A program made the translations under genes and the position numbers. A model generated the notes under the pieces. That model ran no database searches, was not told the origin of the DNA, and saw only the letters and a program-made list of their open reading frames with translations. Shown here in pieces: positions 1-6,579 of a DNA stretch of 14,318 bases. Each line of letters opens with the position of its first letter. The stretch's first letter is position 1. This stretch comes from DATKFM01 sp035544395 (lineage in GTDB: Bacteria; Pseudomonadota; Alphaproteobacteria; Dongiales; Dongiaceae), in the NCBI GenBank assembly GCA_035544395.1, contig DATKFM010000015.1, forward strand, positions 1-14,318. Direction: 5' to 3'.

Positions 1-1815
1 ATCGTCGGGCTTGATGCGGTAGGTTTCGCGGCCGATCGAGCCGGTGATCAGGCCGTGAGTGGGATTCTCCGCCTCGCCGAAATCGTCGACGATGCGGAGG
101 ATCGACTCGCCGCTGGCGATGTCCATCTCGGAGGTGCGGTAACTGCTGGCCTCGCGGATGGAGCGCTGCTTCAGCGGCGGCGCGGACTCGGGCGACGAGA
201 ACGGGCGCAGCTTCTCCTTGCGTTTGCCGCGCACCGGCAGGGTCAGCTCTGACTTGGCGCCAGAGATCAGCGTCATCAGTACCGGTTCCGGCGACGGCCA
301 GATCAGCGGCCAGTAGCTGTTGGAGATCGCAAGCCGTATGCGGTGGCCCTTGGGGAAGCTATAGGCCACATCGTCGAGCTGCACCCGAACACGGTAGCGC
401 TTGCCGGGTTTCAGCGGCGACGGCTTCTCGTGGCTCTCGCGGTGACAGAGATTGAGTACGCCATAAGTGACGCGGGCGGACTCGCCGCCGGGGAAGACGT
501 CGCAGAGCCGCACGGCGATGTTGGCCTGGGGCTTGTCGACCTCGAGCTCCAGCTCGACCACGGCCGCGCCGAAGATCTCGATATCGGAAGTGAGCGGCGG
601 CGTGTCGAACAGTAGCGAACCGCCGTCATCGATGCGCTGATCGACAGGCTGCTCGGCGCCGAGCCAGATCGGGCAGTATTCGCCGGCGGCAATACCGGTG
701 TTCTGCGGCGAGCCGAGGGTGAGCCTGGCCGCCGGCTGCGCCCGCTTGTCCAGCGCGCCGCGGTTCAGCTTGAGCTTGAGCGGCTTGATGCTCTTCGCAG
801 GCCATTTGTCCTCGGCGATCCAGCGGCCGGCGCGCTCCTTGTAATAGGCCTTGGGCGGCGCGCTGTCCTGCATGTAGGCGGTGTAGAGCGGGTCCTTCTC
901 GACGCCGTTCTTCTTGTCCTTGAGCCAGCGATCCCACCAGCGCACGGCCTCCTGCAGGAAGCCGATGGCCGGGCCAGGCACGGCGAAATGCGGGTATTTG
1001 TGGAGCCACGGCCCCACGAGCCCCTTCACCGGCGCCTTCAGTTTGGCGACAAGCTGGGGCACGGCGTTGGTGTAAGCATCGGCCCAGCCGCCGACCGCCA
1101 GCACCGCCGCCTGGATCGCCGACCAATCCTCGCAGACCGAGCCATGCTTCCAGAAGGCGTCGCGATGCTGATGGCGCAGCCAGTTCTCAAGCAGCAGCGG
1201 CTCGTTCTTCAGGCGCACAAGCCACATGTCGCGCCAGCGCTGACCCACCAGCGCGGGATCGGGCGGGCGCGAACTGTATGACAGCATGGTGGTAGACCAG
1301 CCGAGATTCTCGTTCAGCAGGCAGCCGCCCTTGTAGTGAATATCGTCGGCATAGCGGTCGACCGTGGAATCGATGGAGATCACCGCCTTCAGCGCCGGCG
1401 GGCGGCGCATGGCCACCTGAAGGCCGTTGAAGCCGCCCCAGGAGATGCCGATCATGCCGACGGTGCCGCTGCACCAGGGCTGCTTGACCAGCCAGTCGAT
1501 GACTTCCAGCGCATCGTCCTGCTCCTGCTTGAGGTACTCGTCCCACATCAACCCGTCGGATTCGCCGTTGCCGCGCATATCCACGCGCACGCAGGCATAG
1601 CCATGGCCCGCCATGTAGGGATGGGTGAGCTGATCGCGGACCGACGTGCCGTCGCGCTTCCGGTACGGCAAATATTCCAGCACCGCAGGAACCGGGTCCT
1701 TGTCCGCATCGGTCGGCAGCCAGATACGTGCGGCCAGGTGACAGCCGTCTTTCAAGGTGATCCAGGCGTTTTCGATCTCCTTCACTTGGCGCGGGAATTT
1801 TTCGACCGTTTTCAT
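1..1815 (-). CDS. CocE/NonD family serine hydrolase (S15-like), C-terminus cut by window edge
   Basis: Alpha/beta hydrolase of the CocE/NonD (Peptidase_S15 plus PepX_C) group, which hydrolyses esters or amides; the substrate cannot be told from sequence. The frame is open without a stop from the ATG at 1815 to base 1, giving 605 residues. The N-terminus (MKTVEKFPRQVKEIENAWIT) is typical of the family. The nucleophile elbow is GISWGG with Ser125; the likely acid is Asp246 in GGWADAY and the likely base His272 in GPWLH. RVDMRGNGESDG (about 77-88) is the usual strand/oxyanion-side segment. From about residue 330 the beta-rich PepX_C jelly-roll domain follows, with FPKGHRIRLAIS and a downstream HGLITGSIGRETYRI. 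Relatives are usually around 650-680 residues, so roughly the last 50-70 are outside the window. No signal peptide is seen, so it is probably cytoplasmic. It is transcribed divergently from the barrel gene at 2175. The family call is firm; the substrate is unknown. Confidence 0.93.
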   Translation of the reverse strand, partial: MKTVEKFPRQVKEIENAWITLKDGCHLAARIWLPTDADKDPVPAVLEYLPYRKRDGTSVRDQLTHPYMAGHGYACVRVDMRGNGESDGLMWDEYLKQEQDDALEVIDWLVKQPWCSGTVGMIGISWGGFNGLQVAMRRPPALKAVISIDSTVDRYADDIHYKGGCLLNENLGWSTTMLSYSSRPPDPALVGQRWRDMWLVRLKNEPLLLENWLRHQHRDAFWKHGSVCEDWSAIQAAVLAVGGWADAYTNAVPQLVAKLKAPVKGLVGPWLHKYPHFAVPGPAIGFLQEAVRWWDRWLKDKKNGVEKDPLYTAYMQDSAPPKAYYKERAGRWIAEDKWPAKSIKPLKLKLNRGALDKRAQPAARLTLGSPQNTGIAAGEYCPIWLGAEQPVDQRIDDGGSLLFDTPPLTSDIEIFGAAVVELELEVDKPQANIAVRLCDVFPGGESARVTYGVLNLCHRESHEKPSPLKPGKRYRVRVQLDDVAYSFPKGHRIRLAISNSYWPLIWPSPEPVLMTLISGAKSELTLPVRGKRKEKLRPFSSPESAPPLKQRSIREASSYRTSEMDIASGESILRIVDDFGEAENPTHGLITGSIGRETYRIKPDD

Positions 1816-2174
1816 TGAAACTACTGCCTTTTTCCCGATCGGGCCGGGACACAGTTGAGGGGTGAAGCGCCGGCGGCCGGTCCTAAATATGGCGCTGATT
1901 TGTATCGGCGGTTCCACGTCAACGCAATCCGAGGACGGGGTCCGCCCTGCGCGCCGGCTCGGGACAAGTTTCGGGCGATTCACCGAACCTGTGACCGCCA
2001 TCACGGGCGGCGGTCACTCGACCGCCGACCATAAGCGTGTAAGGTGGCAGCCGGTGCCTGGTCTCTAGGTCGGCTGTCCTGCCTTGCAGGGTCGACATGA
2101 TCCGGCGCCACGCTGAGCATCCGGCCGGGAGGCAGGGTGCGCCGAAGGGGCGCCGCGGCTAACGGGGGCGGGCG
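1816..2174. other. Divergent intergenic region between hydrolase and barrel-protein genes
   Basis: This 359-base stretch must hold promoters for both the minus-strand hydrolase and the plus-strand cluster. I found no convincing sigma-70 or ECF-type (GGAAC/CGTC) promoter pair on either strand. The only strong structure is the 9-base inverted repeat at 1991-2017, listed separately. A smaller imperfect dyad (CCTGC, 3 bases, GCAGG) lies at about 2090-2102. Open frames here, such as 1862-2068 plus, are short and arginine-rich, resemble no family and have no good ribosome site, so I do not call them genes. An in-frame TAA at 2160-2162 limits how far upstream the next gene can start. Confidence 0.6.
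1991..2017. repeat. Perfect 9-base inverted repeat (possible operator or hairpin)
   Basis: GTGACCGCC at 1991-1999 and GGCGGTCAC at 2009-2017 are exact reverse complements separated by 9 bases. The centres of the arms are about 18 bases apart, close to two helical turns, which would suit a dimeric DNA-binding protein. No T-run follows, so a terminator is unlikely. It sits between two divergent genes, about 160 bases before the barrel gene. Function as an operator is inference. Confidence 0.45.
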
Positions 2175-4208
2175 ATGGCGGGACTGGCTTGGCTGGAATC
2201 AGGACTTCGGAGCCACAAATGGCTGCCGATTGTCGGCTTGCTTTGGCTCTATGGCAGCCCGGCCGCCGCACAGGAGTGGGTCCCGGAACTGCAGCCGTCG
2301 GCCAGCGGCGGTTTCTACGCCGCCGATGAAGCGATCGTCATTGTCATACCAGATGAGGTCGCCGCGGGTGCCGCCGTCGAGCTGGCCGTCGAACTGGACG
2401 AATTCGATGTCACGGCGCTGCTGCAGGTCGAGGGCGGGCGGCTGCTGTTGGATCCGCCGGAACCGTTGCCCATGGGCCTGCATCAACTCCGCCTGGTGGA
2501 GTATGGCGCCGACGGGAGCATCATCGAGCGCGGCGTCTGGAGTATTGAAGTGCGCGACGGCGAGGCCCTGCAGGAAGTAAGCGCCTCGGCCAATACCAGC
2601 GTCGATCTGCTTTATCGTTTTGCCGGCAACGACCTGATCGATCCGCCGGACAATTTCACCGCCCAGGGCGCGGGCGACGCCACGGCCCGCATCGCCGACG
2701 AGAATTGGAGCGTCGATGCCGATGCCAACTACTTCCTCAACAGCCAGCAGGACCAGACCATCGACGGCAAGCGGCTGGATATCGGCGAGTATCTGTTCAG
2801 CGGCAGTTATCAGGCGGAAGCCACGGATATGAATCTGCGGCTCGGCCATCAGGATATCGGCGCCGACAACCTGATCATGTCCGACTTCTACCGCCGCGGC
2901 CTCACGCTCACACTGGCGCAGCCGGATGAGAACTTGTCGGTCACCGCCTTCGCGTTGCGCAGCGAGCCGGCCCTCGGCGTCGACAATTTCACCGGCGTCG
3001 ACGACAGCGAGAACCGGGTGCAGGGCGTGATGGTGAAGGCACGTCCGATCGAATCCCTGTCGGAGAATGTGGAGATCACCGGCACGTTCTATGAAGGCGA
3101 AACACGCGCGGTCGGCAATGCTTCGGGCCTCGTCGGCGAGGACAGTTCGGGCGCCGGCGGCTCCCTGGCCGTGGACACGCTGTGGATGGACCAGCGGCTG
3201 CGGCTGCGCGGCGAGGTGGCACTGACGCATTTCGATTTCGACGACAGCGGCGATCTGCCCGCCGATAACGATCTCGCCTACGACCTCCTAGCCTCCTACG
3301 CGCTGATACCCGGCGGCGAAAACGATGGCGAGTATCTGAGCTGGGATGTGGGGTTGGAACATAAGCGGGTCGGCACTTTTTTCGCCTCGGTCGCCAATCC
3401 GTTCGTCCCAACGGACCGCGAGACCACGTCCGCATTCACCAATGTCATCTGGGACGAAGTTTCCATGCAGGCGCAGGTCGGGTATGAGACCAGCAACGTG
3501 GAAGAGCTCAATGCCCTGCCCACCGACCGGACCTACTTCGCCACCTTCGACGGCAGTTATTCGCCGGTCATGCAGCCGGATGCAGACGGCAGCTATGGCT
3601 GGCTTGGCCAGCCCACCTTCGGCCTCGCGCTGAACTTCAACGACGGCAAGCAGATCGACATACCAGCCGCCTTCGTGGGGATCGGCGGTGACTACCAGGT
3701 GCGTTCGGCCACCGTCAGCGCGTCTTCGTTCTACGATTTCTGGAGCTGGAGCCTGTCGCAATCCGTGAATTCGTTCGAGGACCGCTCGGGCGCGACCGGC
3801 GATACGATGAACTATCTCACCGATCTCGGCCTGCAGTTCCAGCCCGACGAAAGCCTGACGATCGGTCCTTACGCGCAGTTAAGCATATTCCGCGACAACG
3901 CCACGACGGACGATCTGGACAGCGTGAATTTGGGCCTGGATATCGCGGCCGACCTGATCCCGGAAGTCCTTACCAGCAGCCTGAACGGTTCTTTGAACCT
4001 TACGGACAGTGTGGGACACTCACCGGATAGCTATTTCGTCGGCGGCGAGGTGCTGTGGAACGCGATACCGGCCGAGGTCAACCGGCCCGGCGTGGCGCTG
4101 GCTATAACCGGCAGCTATCAGCACACGGACGATGCGGATTTCTTCGTCGCCGACGATATCGTGCAGGTATTCGGCAAATTGAAGCTGACCCTGCCGCTGG
4201 CCTATTAG
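2175..4208 (+). CDS. Exported outer-membrane beta-barrel-like protein with N-terminal Ig-like domain, family not recognised
   Basis: A 677-residue exported protein. Residues 1-32 form a signal peptide: basic residues near 12-15, a hydrophobic core from about 17 to 26, and AAA before Gln33. Residues about 45-128 are short alternating strands that look like an Ig-like sandwich. From about 137 to the end the sequence is a run of amphipathic strands separated by Asp/Gly/Asn-rich turns, with no plug domain or TonB box seen. It ends GKLKLTLPLAY, alternating residues with a terminal aromatic, the usual signature recognised by the BAM machinery. I see no cysteine in the protein. The ATG at 2175 is the first start after an in-frame TAA at 2160; the ribosome site is only a G-rich stretch. 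It heads the cluster and its stop lies 14 bases before the next ATG. It could be a surface receptor, porin-like protein or secretion partner; I do not recognise the family. Confidence 0.8.
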   Translation: MAGLAWLESGLRSHKWLPIVGLLWLYGSPAAAQEWVPELQPSASGGFYAADEAIVIVIPDEVAAGAAVELAVELDEFDVTALLQVEGGRLLLDPPEPLPMGLHQLRLVEYGADGSIIERGVWSIEVRDGEALQEVSASANTSVDLLYRFAGNDLIDPPDNFTAQGAGDATARIADENWSVDADANYFLNSQQDQTIDGKRLDIGEYLFSGSYQAEATDMNLRLGHQDIGADNLIMSDFYRRGLTLTLAQPDENLSVTAFALRSEPALGVDNFTGVDDSENRVQGVMVKARPIESLSENVEITGTFYEGETRAVGNASGLVGEDSSGAGGSLAVDTLWMDQRLRLRGEVALTHFDFDDSGDLPADNDLAYDLLASYALIPGGENDGEYLSWDVGLEHKRVGTFFASVANPFVPTDRETTSAFTNVIWDEVSMQAQVGYETSNVEELNALPTDRTYFATFDGSYSPVMQPDADGSYGWLGQPTFGLALNFNDGKQIDIPAAFVGIGGDYQVRSATVSASSFYDFWSWSLSQSVNSFEDRSGATGDTMNYLTDLGLQFQPDESLTIGPYAQLSIFRDNATTDDLDSVNLGLDIAADLIPEVLTSSLNGSLNLTDSVGHSPDSYFVGGEVLWNAIPAEVNRPGVALAITGSYQHTDDADFFVADDIVQVFGKLKLTLPLAY

Positions 4209-4222
4209 ACGGAGACCAGGCT

Positions 4223-5386
4223 ATGCGAAGCCTCCTACGAGCCGCATTCCTCGCCCTGTTCGCGTGCTGGCTCCTGCCTGCGCCGACGGCGGTGGCCGGG
4301 GTTATCACGGTGACCGCAAGTCCCGGCAGCTTTGAGCTCGCGGCGAACGAGGCAACGAGCATCACGATCACCTGGCGGGTCTTCCGCGCCGGCGGCGCCG
4401 GCAATGTGCTGTTCTCGAACTCGGGTTCGCTTCAACTCGGCGGTACGACCATCACGATCAATCGCCGCCTGTCCCGCTCCTTCACCACGCAACAGAACTT
4501 CGTGTTTGTCGAGACCGTGGTGGTGCCGCGTTCGCTGATCGTGCGAGCCATCCGGGCCGGCGGTGTCCTCACGGGAACCTACACCCGCATATTCGACGAT
4601 ACGGACTTCACCAATTTTGGCGTTGCCGGCCTCAATATCACCACCGGCGGCGGCGCGAGCTTCGGGATCTCGCGGTTGGACCTGAAATTCCTCGACGATG
4701 ATTCCCGTGCCACGGTTCGCACGGTCGACTCCCGGCTCCGCGCGGTGGCGCGGGTGCGTTTCACCGGCACCGGCCTGTTGCAGGCCTCCTGGCAAATCGC
4801 CACGCCCACCAGCACGCCGGGCAACGAGATCTTCCGGCCATTGCGGCTGGAGCGCCGGCAGCTCACCGGCAGCGGCGATGTCGAGCTGATCAGCCCGCCC
4901 CTGCCCACCTCGATCCAGGGTCAATATCTGGTGGCGCTTGTCGTCGAGGAGCCTGGCCTCGGCTTCGATACGCCGCGGCTGACCTATGCCATCCTGCCGC
5001 CGGGCGCACCGCTGGCCGAGGCGGCACCGCAATCGATCCTGGTGTCGGCGCCCGCGGCCGAGGGTGCCTTGTCACTGGGCGACAAGATCAAATGGTCGCC
5101 GTTGCCGGCCGCCGCCGTCTACCGCATCCTGTTGCTCGATCCCGCCCGGCAACCGCTGGCGCCGCCGCAAGAGGATCTGCAATACGGCGCCGCCGTGAGG
5201 CCTGCCCCGGCAGGCGATGTGGTCGCCGGCTTCTATATGCCGGCCACGGCGACGGAAGCCGCCCTGCCCGCTCTGGTCGCCAGCCGGCTCACGCCCGGGC
5301 AGCGATATCTGCTACAGATACAGGCGCTGGACAGCGCCGGCATGCCGATTGCCGAGAGCCGCCGCCAGGAGGTCTACTGGCCTTGA
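4223..5386 (+). CDS. Secreted beta-rich protein with FN3-like C-terminus, function unknown
   Basis: A 387-residue exported protein starting at the ATG at 4223, seven bases after GGAGA and 14 bases after the upstream stop. The signal peptide is residues 1-25 (Arg at 2 and 6, hydrophobic 7-19, AVA before Gly26). Residues about 26-130 are Thr/Ser-rich short strands suggesting an Ig-type sandwich; 130-260 are more beta structure including a Gly-rich TTGGGASFG segment. Residues about 283-387 look like a fibronectin-III module, with IKWSPLPAAAVYRILLLD and LTPGQRYLLQIQALDSAG resembling the conserved W...Y strands and the second half of FN3. No enzyme motif is visible. Cys15, the only cysteine I see, lies inside the signal peptide core without a proper lipobox, so this is not a lipoprotein. 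The stop overlaps the sigma factor start (TTGA). It may be periplasmic or surface-bound and partner the barrel protein; that is inference. Confidence 0.78.
   Translation: MRSLLRAAFLALFACWLLPAPTAVAGVITVTASPGSFELAANEATSITITWRVFRAGGAGNVLFSNSGSLQLGGTTITINRRLSRSFTTQQNFVFVETVVVPRSLIVRAIRAGGVLTGTYTRIFDDTDFTNFGVAGLNITTGGGASFGISRLDLKFLDDDSRATVRTVDSRLRAVARVRFTGTGLLQASWQIATPTSTPGNEIFRPLRLERRQLTGSGDVELISPPLPTSIQGQYLVALVVEEPGLGFDTPRLTYAILPPGAPLAEAAPQSILVSAPAAEGALSLGDKIKWSPLPAAAVYRILLLDPARQPLAPPQEDLQYGAAVRPAPAGDVVAGFYMPATATEAALPALVASRLTPGQRYLLQIQALDSAGMPIAESRRQEVYWP
5367..5372 (+). promoter_or_regulatory. Strong Shine-Dalgarno deciding a TTG start for the sigma factor gene
   Basis: AGGAGG lies inside the last codons of the upstream gene and ends 10 bases before TTG at 5383-5385. 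It is the best ribosome site near the sigma factor start and supports TTG over the internal ATG at 5482, which would remove the beginning of sigma region 2. Confidence 0.65.
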
Positions 5387-5985
5387 CCCCGCCCGAGGGC
5401 GCCGCACTGAAGCCACGTCCCGTCGAGGGCATCGACGGCGAAGCCCTGCTGCGACGGATCGCGGCGGGTGAGGAGGCCGCCATGGCCGAGCTCTATAAGA
5501 ACTTCGAGAACCCGGTATATCGTTTCATCCTCTCGCGAATGAACGATCCGTTCGAGGCCGCCGACATACTGAATGAAGTGATGCTGGAGGTCTGGCGAGG
5601 GGCTGGGCGCTTTCAGGGTCGCTCGGCGGTCAAGTCCTGGATCTTCGGGATCGCACGGCACAAGACCCTCGACCGGCTGAGATCGCGCCAGCGGAATGCG
5701 GCCAGGGCCGGCGAAGAACCAAGCGAGGATATCGCCGACGAAGACGCGGTGGATCCGACCGAGGCTATCGCCGCCACGCAGAATGCCGAATTTGTCCAAC
5801 ATTGCCTGGACAAGATGTCGGCGGCCCACCGCGAAGTCCTGCACCTGACATTCTTCGAAGACCTGACCTATGGGCAGATCGCCGAAATCGCCGGCTGCCC
5901 GGAAGGGACGGTGAAGACGCGCATGTACCATGCCAAACGCGCGATGCAGCATTGCCTGGCGAAGCTGATGGGGCGAAGGGAGTAG
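5383..5985 (+). CDS. ECF-family RNA polymerase sigma factor (TTG start)
   Basis: A 200-residue two-domain sigma factor that directs RNA polymerase to a specific set of promoters. Sigma region 2 spans about residues 34-103, with the core-binding/-10 segment around DILNEVMLEVWRGAGRF and the DNA-reading SWIFGIARHKTLDRLR. After an acidic linker (about 110-130), region 4.2 spans about 134-188, with AHREVLHLTFFEDLTYGQIA followed by GCPEGTVKTRMYHAKRAM, the -35-binding helix-turn-helix. No region 1.1 or 3 and no C-terminal extension, as expected for an ECF factor. The TTG at 5383 is chosen because AGGAGG stands 10 bases upstream and because the TTGA overlap couples it to the preceding gene. The ATG at 5482 is a weaker alternative. 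The next gene, six bases after the stop, is its likely anti-sigma factor. Confidence 0.93.
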   Translation: MTPPEGAALKPRPVEGIDGEALLRRIAAGEEAAMAELYKNFENPVYRFILSRMNDPFEAADILNEVMLEVWRGAGRFQGRSAVKSWIFGIARHKTLDRLRSRQRNAARAGEEPSEDIADEDAVDPTEAIAATQNAEFVQHCLDKMSAAHREVLHLTFFEDLTYGQIAEIAGCPEGTVKTRMYHAKRAMQHCLAKLMGRRE

Positions 5986-5991
5986 CGTAGG

Positions 5992-6579
5992 ATGGCCGGG
6001 GAACGCGACAAGGACACCGAGCAATTGCTGCCATGGCTCGCCAATGAAACCCTGCAGGGCGAGGAGGCCCGCGCAGCGGAAACCTTGGCAAAGGAGTCGT
6101 CGATGGCGGCGCAGGATCTGGAATTCATGCGCGGGTTGCGGGCCCAGATGAAAACCATGGAGGCCGCCAACAGCCCGGGGGCGCTTGGCTGGCGTCGGCT
6201 GCAGCAGCAGATCGCGCGGGACCGCGGGCCGGCAATTCGGAGCACAGGCTGGCGCAACATCGCCGCAATTGCCGCGGCTGTGATCATTCTGCTGCAAGCC
6301 GGCATTATCGGCTATCAATGGTCGCAAGGACCGGTGACGCCGGCCGGAGGCGACGGCGCGACGTTGCAGGTGCGCTTCGCGCCCGATGCCAGCGAAACGG
6401 CAATTCGCGAACTGCTTCAGGAAATCCATGGCACGATCGTGGACGGACCGGGCGCGCTCGGCGTCTATCACCTGACGATCGAGGGCGCGGAGGATCATCC
6501 GGAGCTTGCGGCCCAGGCTCTTGCGGCTCTGCGCGCCCACAGCGATATCGTTTTGCAGGCCGAACAAGAACAGCCATGA
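5992..6579 (+). CDS. Single-pass anti-sigma factor with subtilase-prodomain-like periplasmic domain
   Basis: A 195-residue membrane protein expected to bind and hold the ECF sigma factor encoded just upstream. The cytoplasmic part (about 1-85) starts with LLPWLANETLQGEEARAAE, a pattern seen in zinc-finger anti-sigma domains (LLPWYxNGTLxxEE), but the whole protein has no cysteine, so the zinc site is absent. One membrane segment, about 89-108 (IAAIAAAVIILLQAGIIGY), is followed by a periplasmic part of about 87 residues. Within it, 124-192 reads strand (TLQVRFAP), helix (SETAIRELLQEI), strand (GTIVDGP), strand (GVYHLTI), helix (HPELAAQALAALRAH), strand (DIVLQAEQ), which matches the fold order of S8 protease inhibitory prodomains. 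GGGAG precedes the ATG by 9 bases. Its stop overlaps the protease start as ATGA. The anti-sigma role follows from position and architecture; direct interaction with the protease is inference. Confidence 0.85.
   Translation: MAGERDKDTEQLLPWLANETLQGEEARAAETLAKESSMAAQDLEFMRGLRAQMKTMEAANSPGALGWRRLQQQIARDRGPAIRSTGWRNIAAIAAAVIILLQAGIIGYQWSQGPVTPAGGDGATLQVRFAPDASETAIRELLQEIHGTIVDGPGALGVYHLTIEGAEDHPELAAQALAALRAHSDIVLQAEQEQP

Noticed and set aside
1985..2015. ECF-type promoter (GAACC then CGGTC) before the barrel gene
   Set aside because: The spacing of about 21 bases is too long for a GGAAC/CGTC pair and the motifs are imperfect.
1862..2068. Small plus-strand open frame in the divergent intergenic region
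   Set aside because: Short, Arg-rich, no ribosome site and no family; it also spans the inverted repeat.
2199..3230. Long minus-strand open frame (343 codons) opposite the barrel gene
   Set aside because: It is a shadow of the plus-strand gene: no family resemblance, no signal peptide or ribosome site, and the plus strand has a coherent exported protein ending in a proper barrel tail.
4055..4222. Upstream extension of the FN3-like protein gene
   Set aside because: It overlaps the barrel gene and is Arg-rich; the ATG at 4223 gives a clean signal peptide with a ribosome site.
4256..4268. Possible lipobox around Cys15 of the FN3-like protein
   Set aside because: LFAC does not fit the lipobox well, the hydrophobic core continues past the cysteine, and AVA-Gly gives a normal signal peptidase I site.
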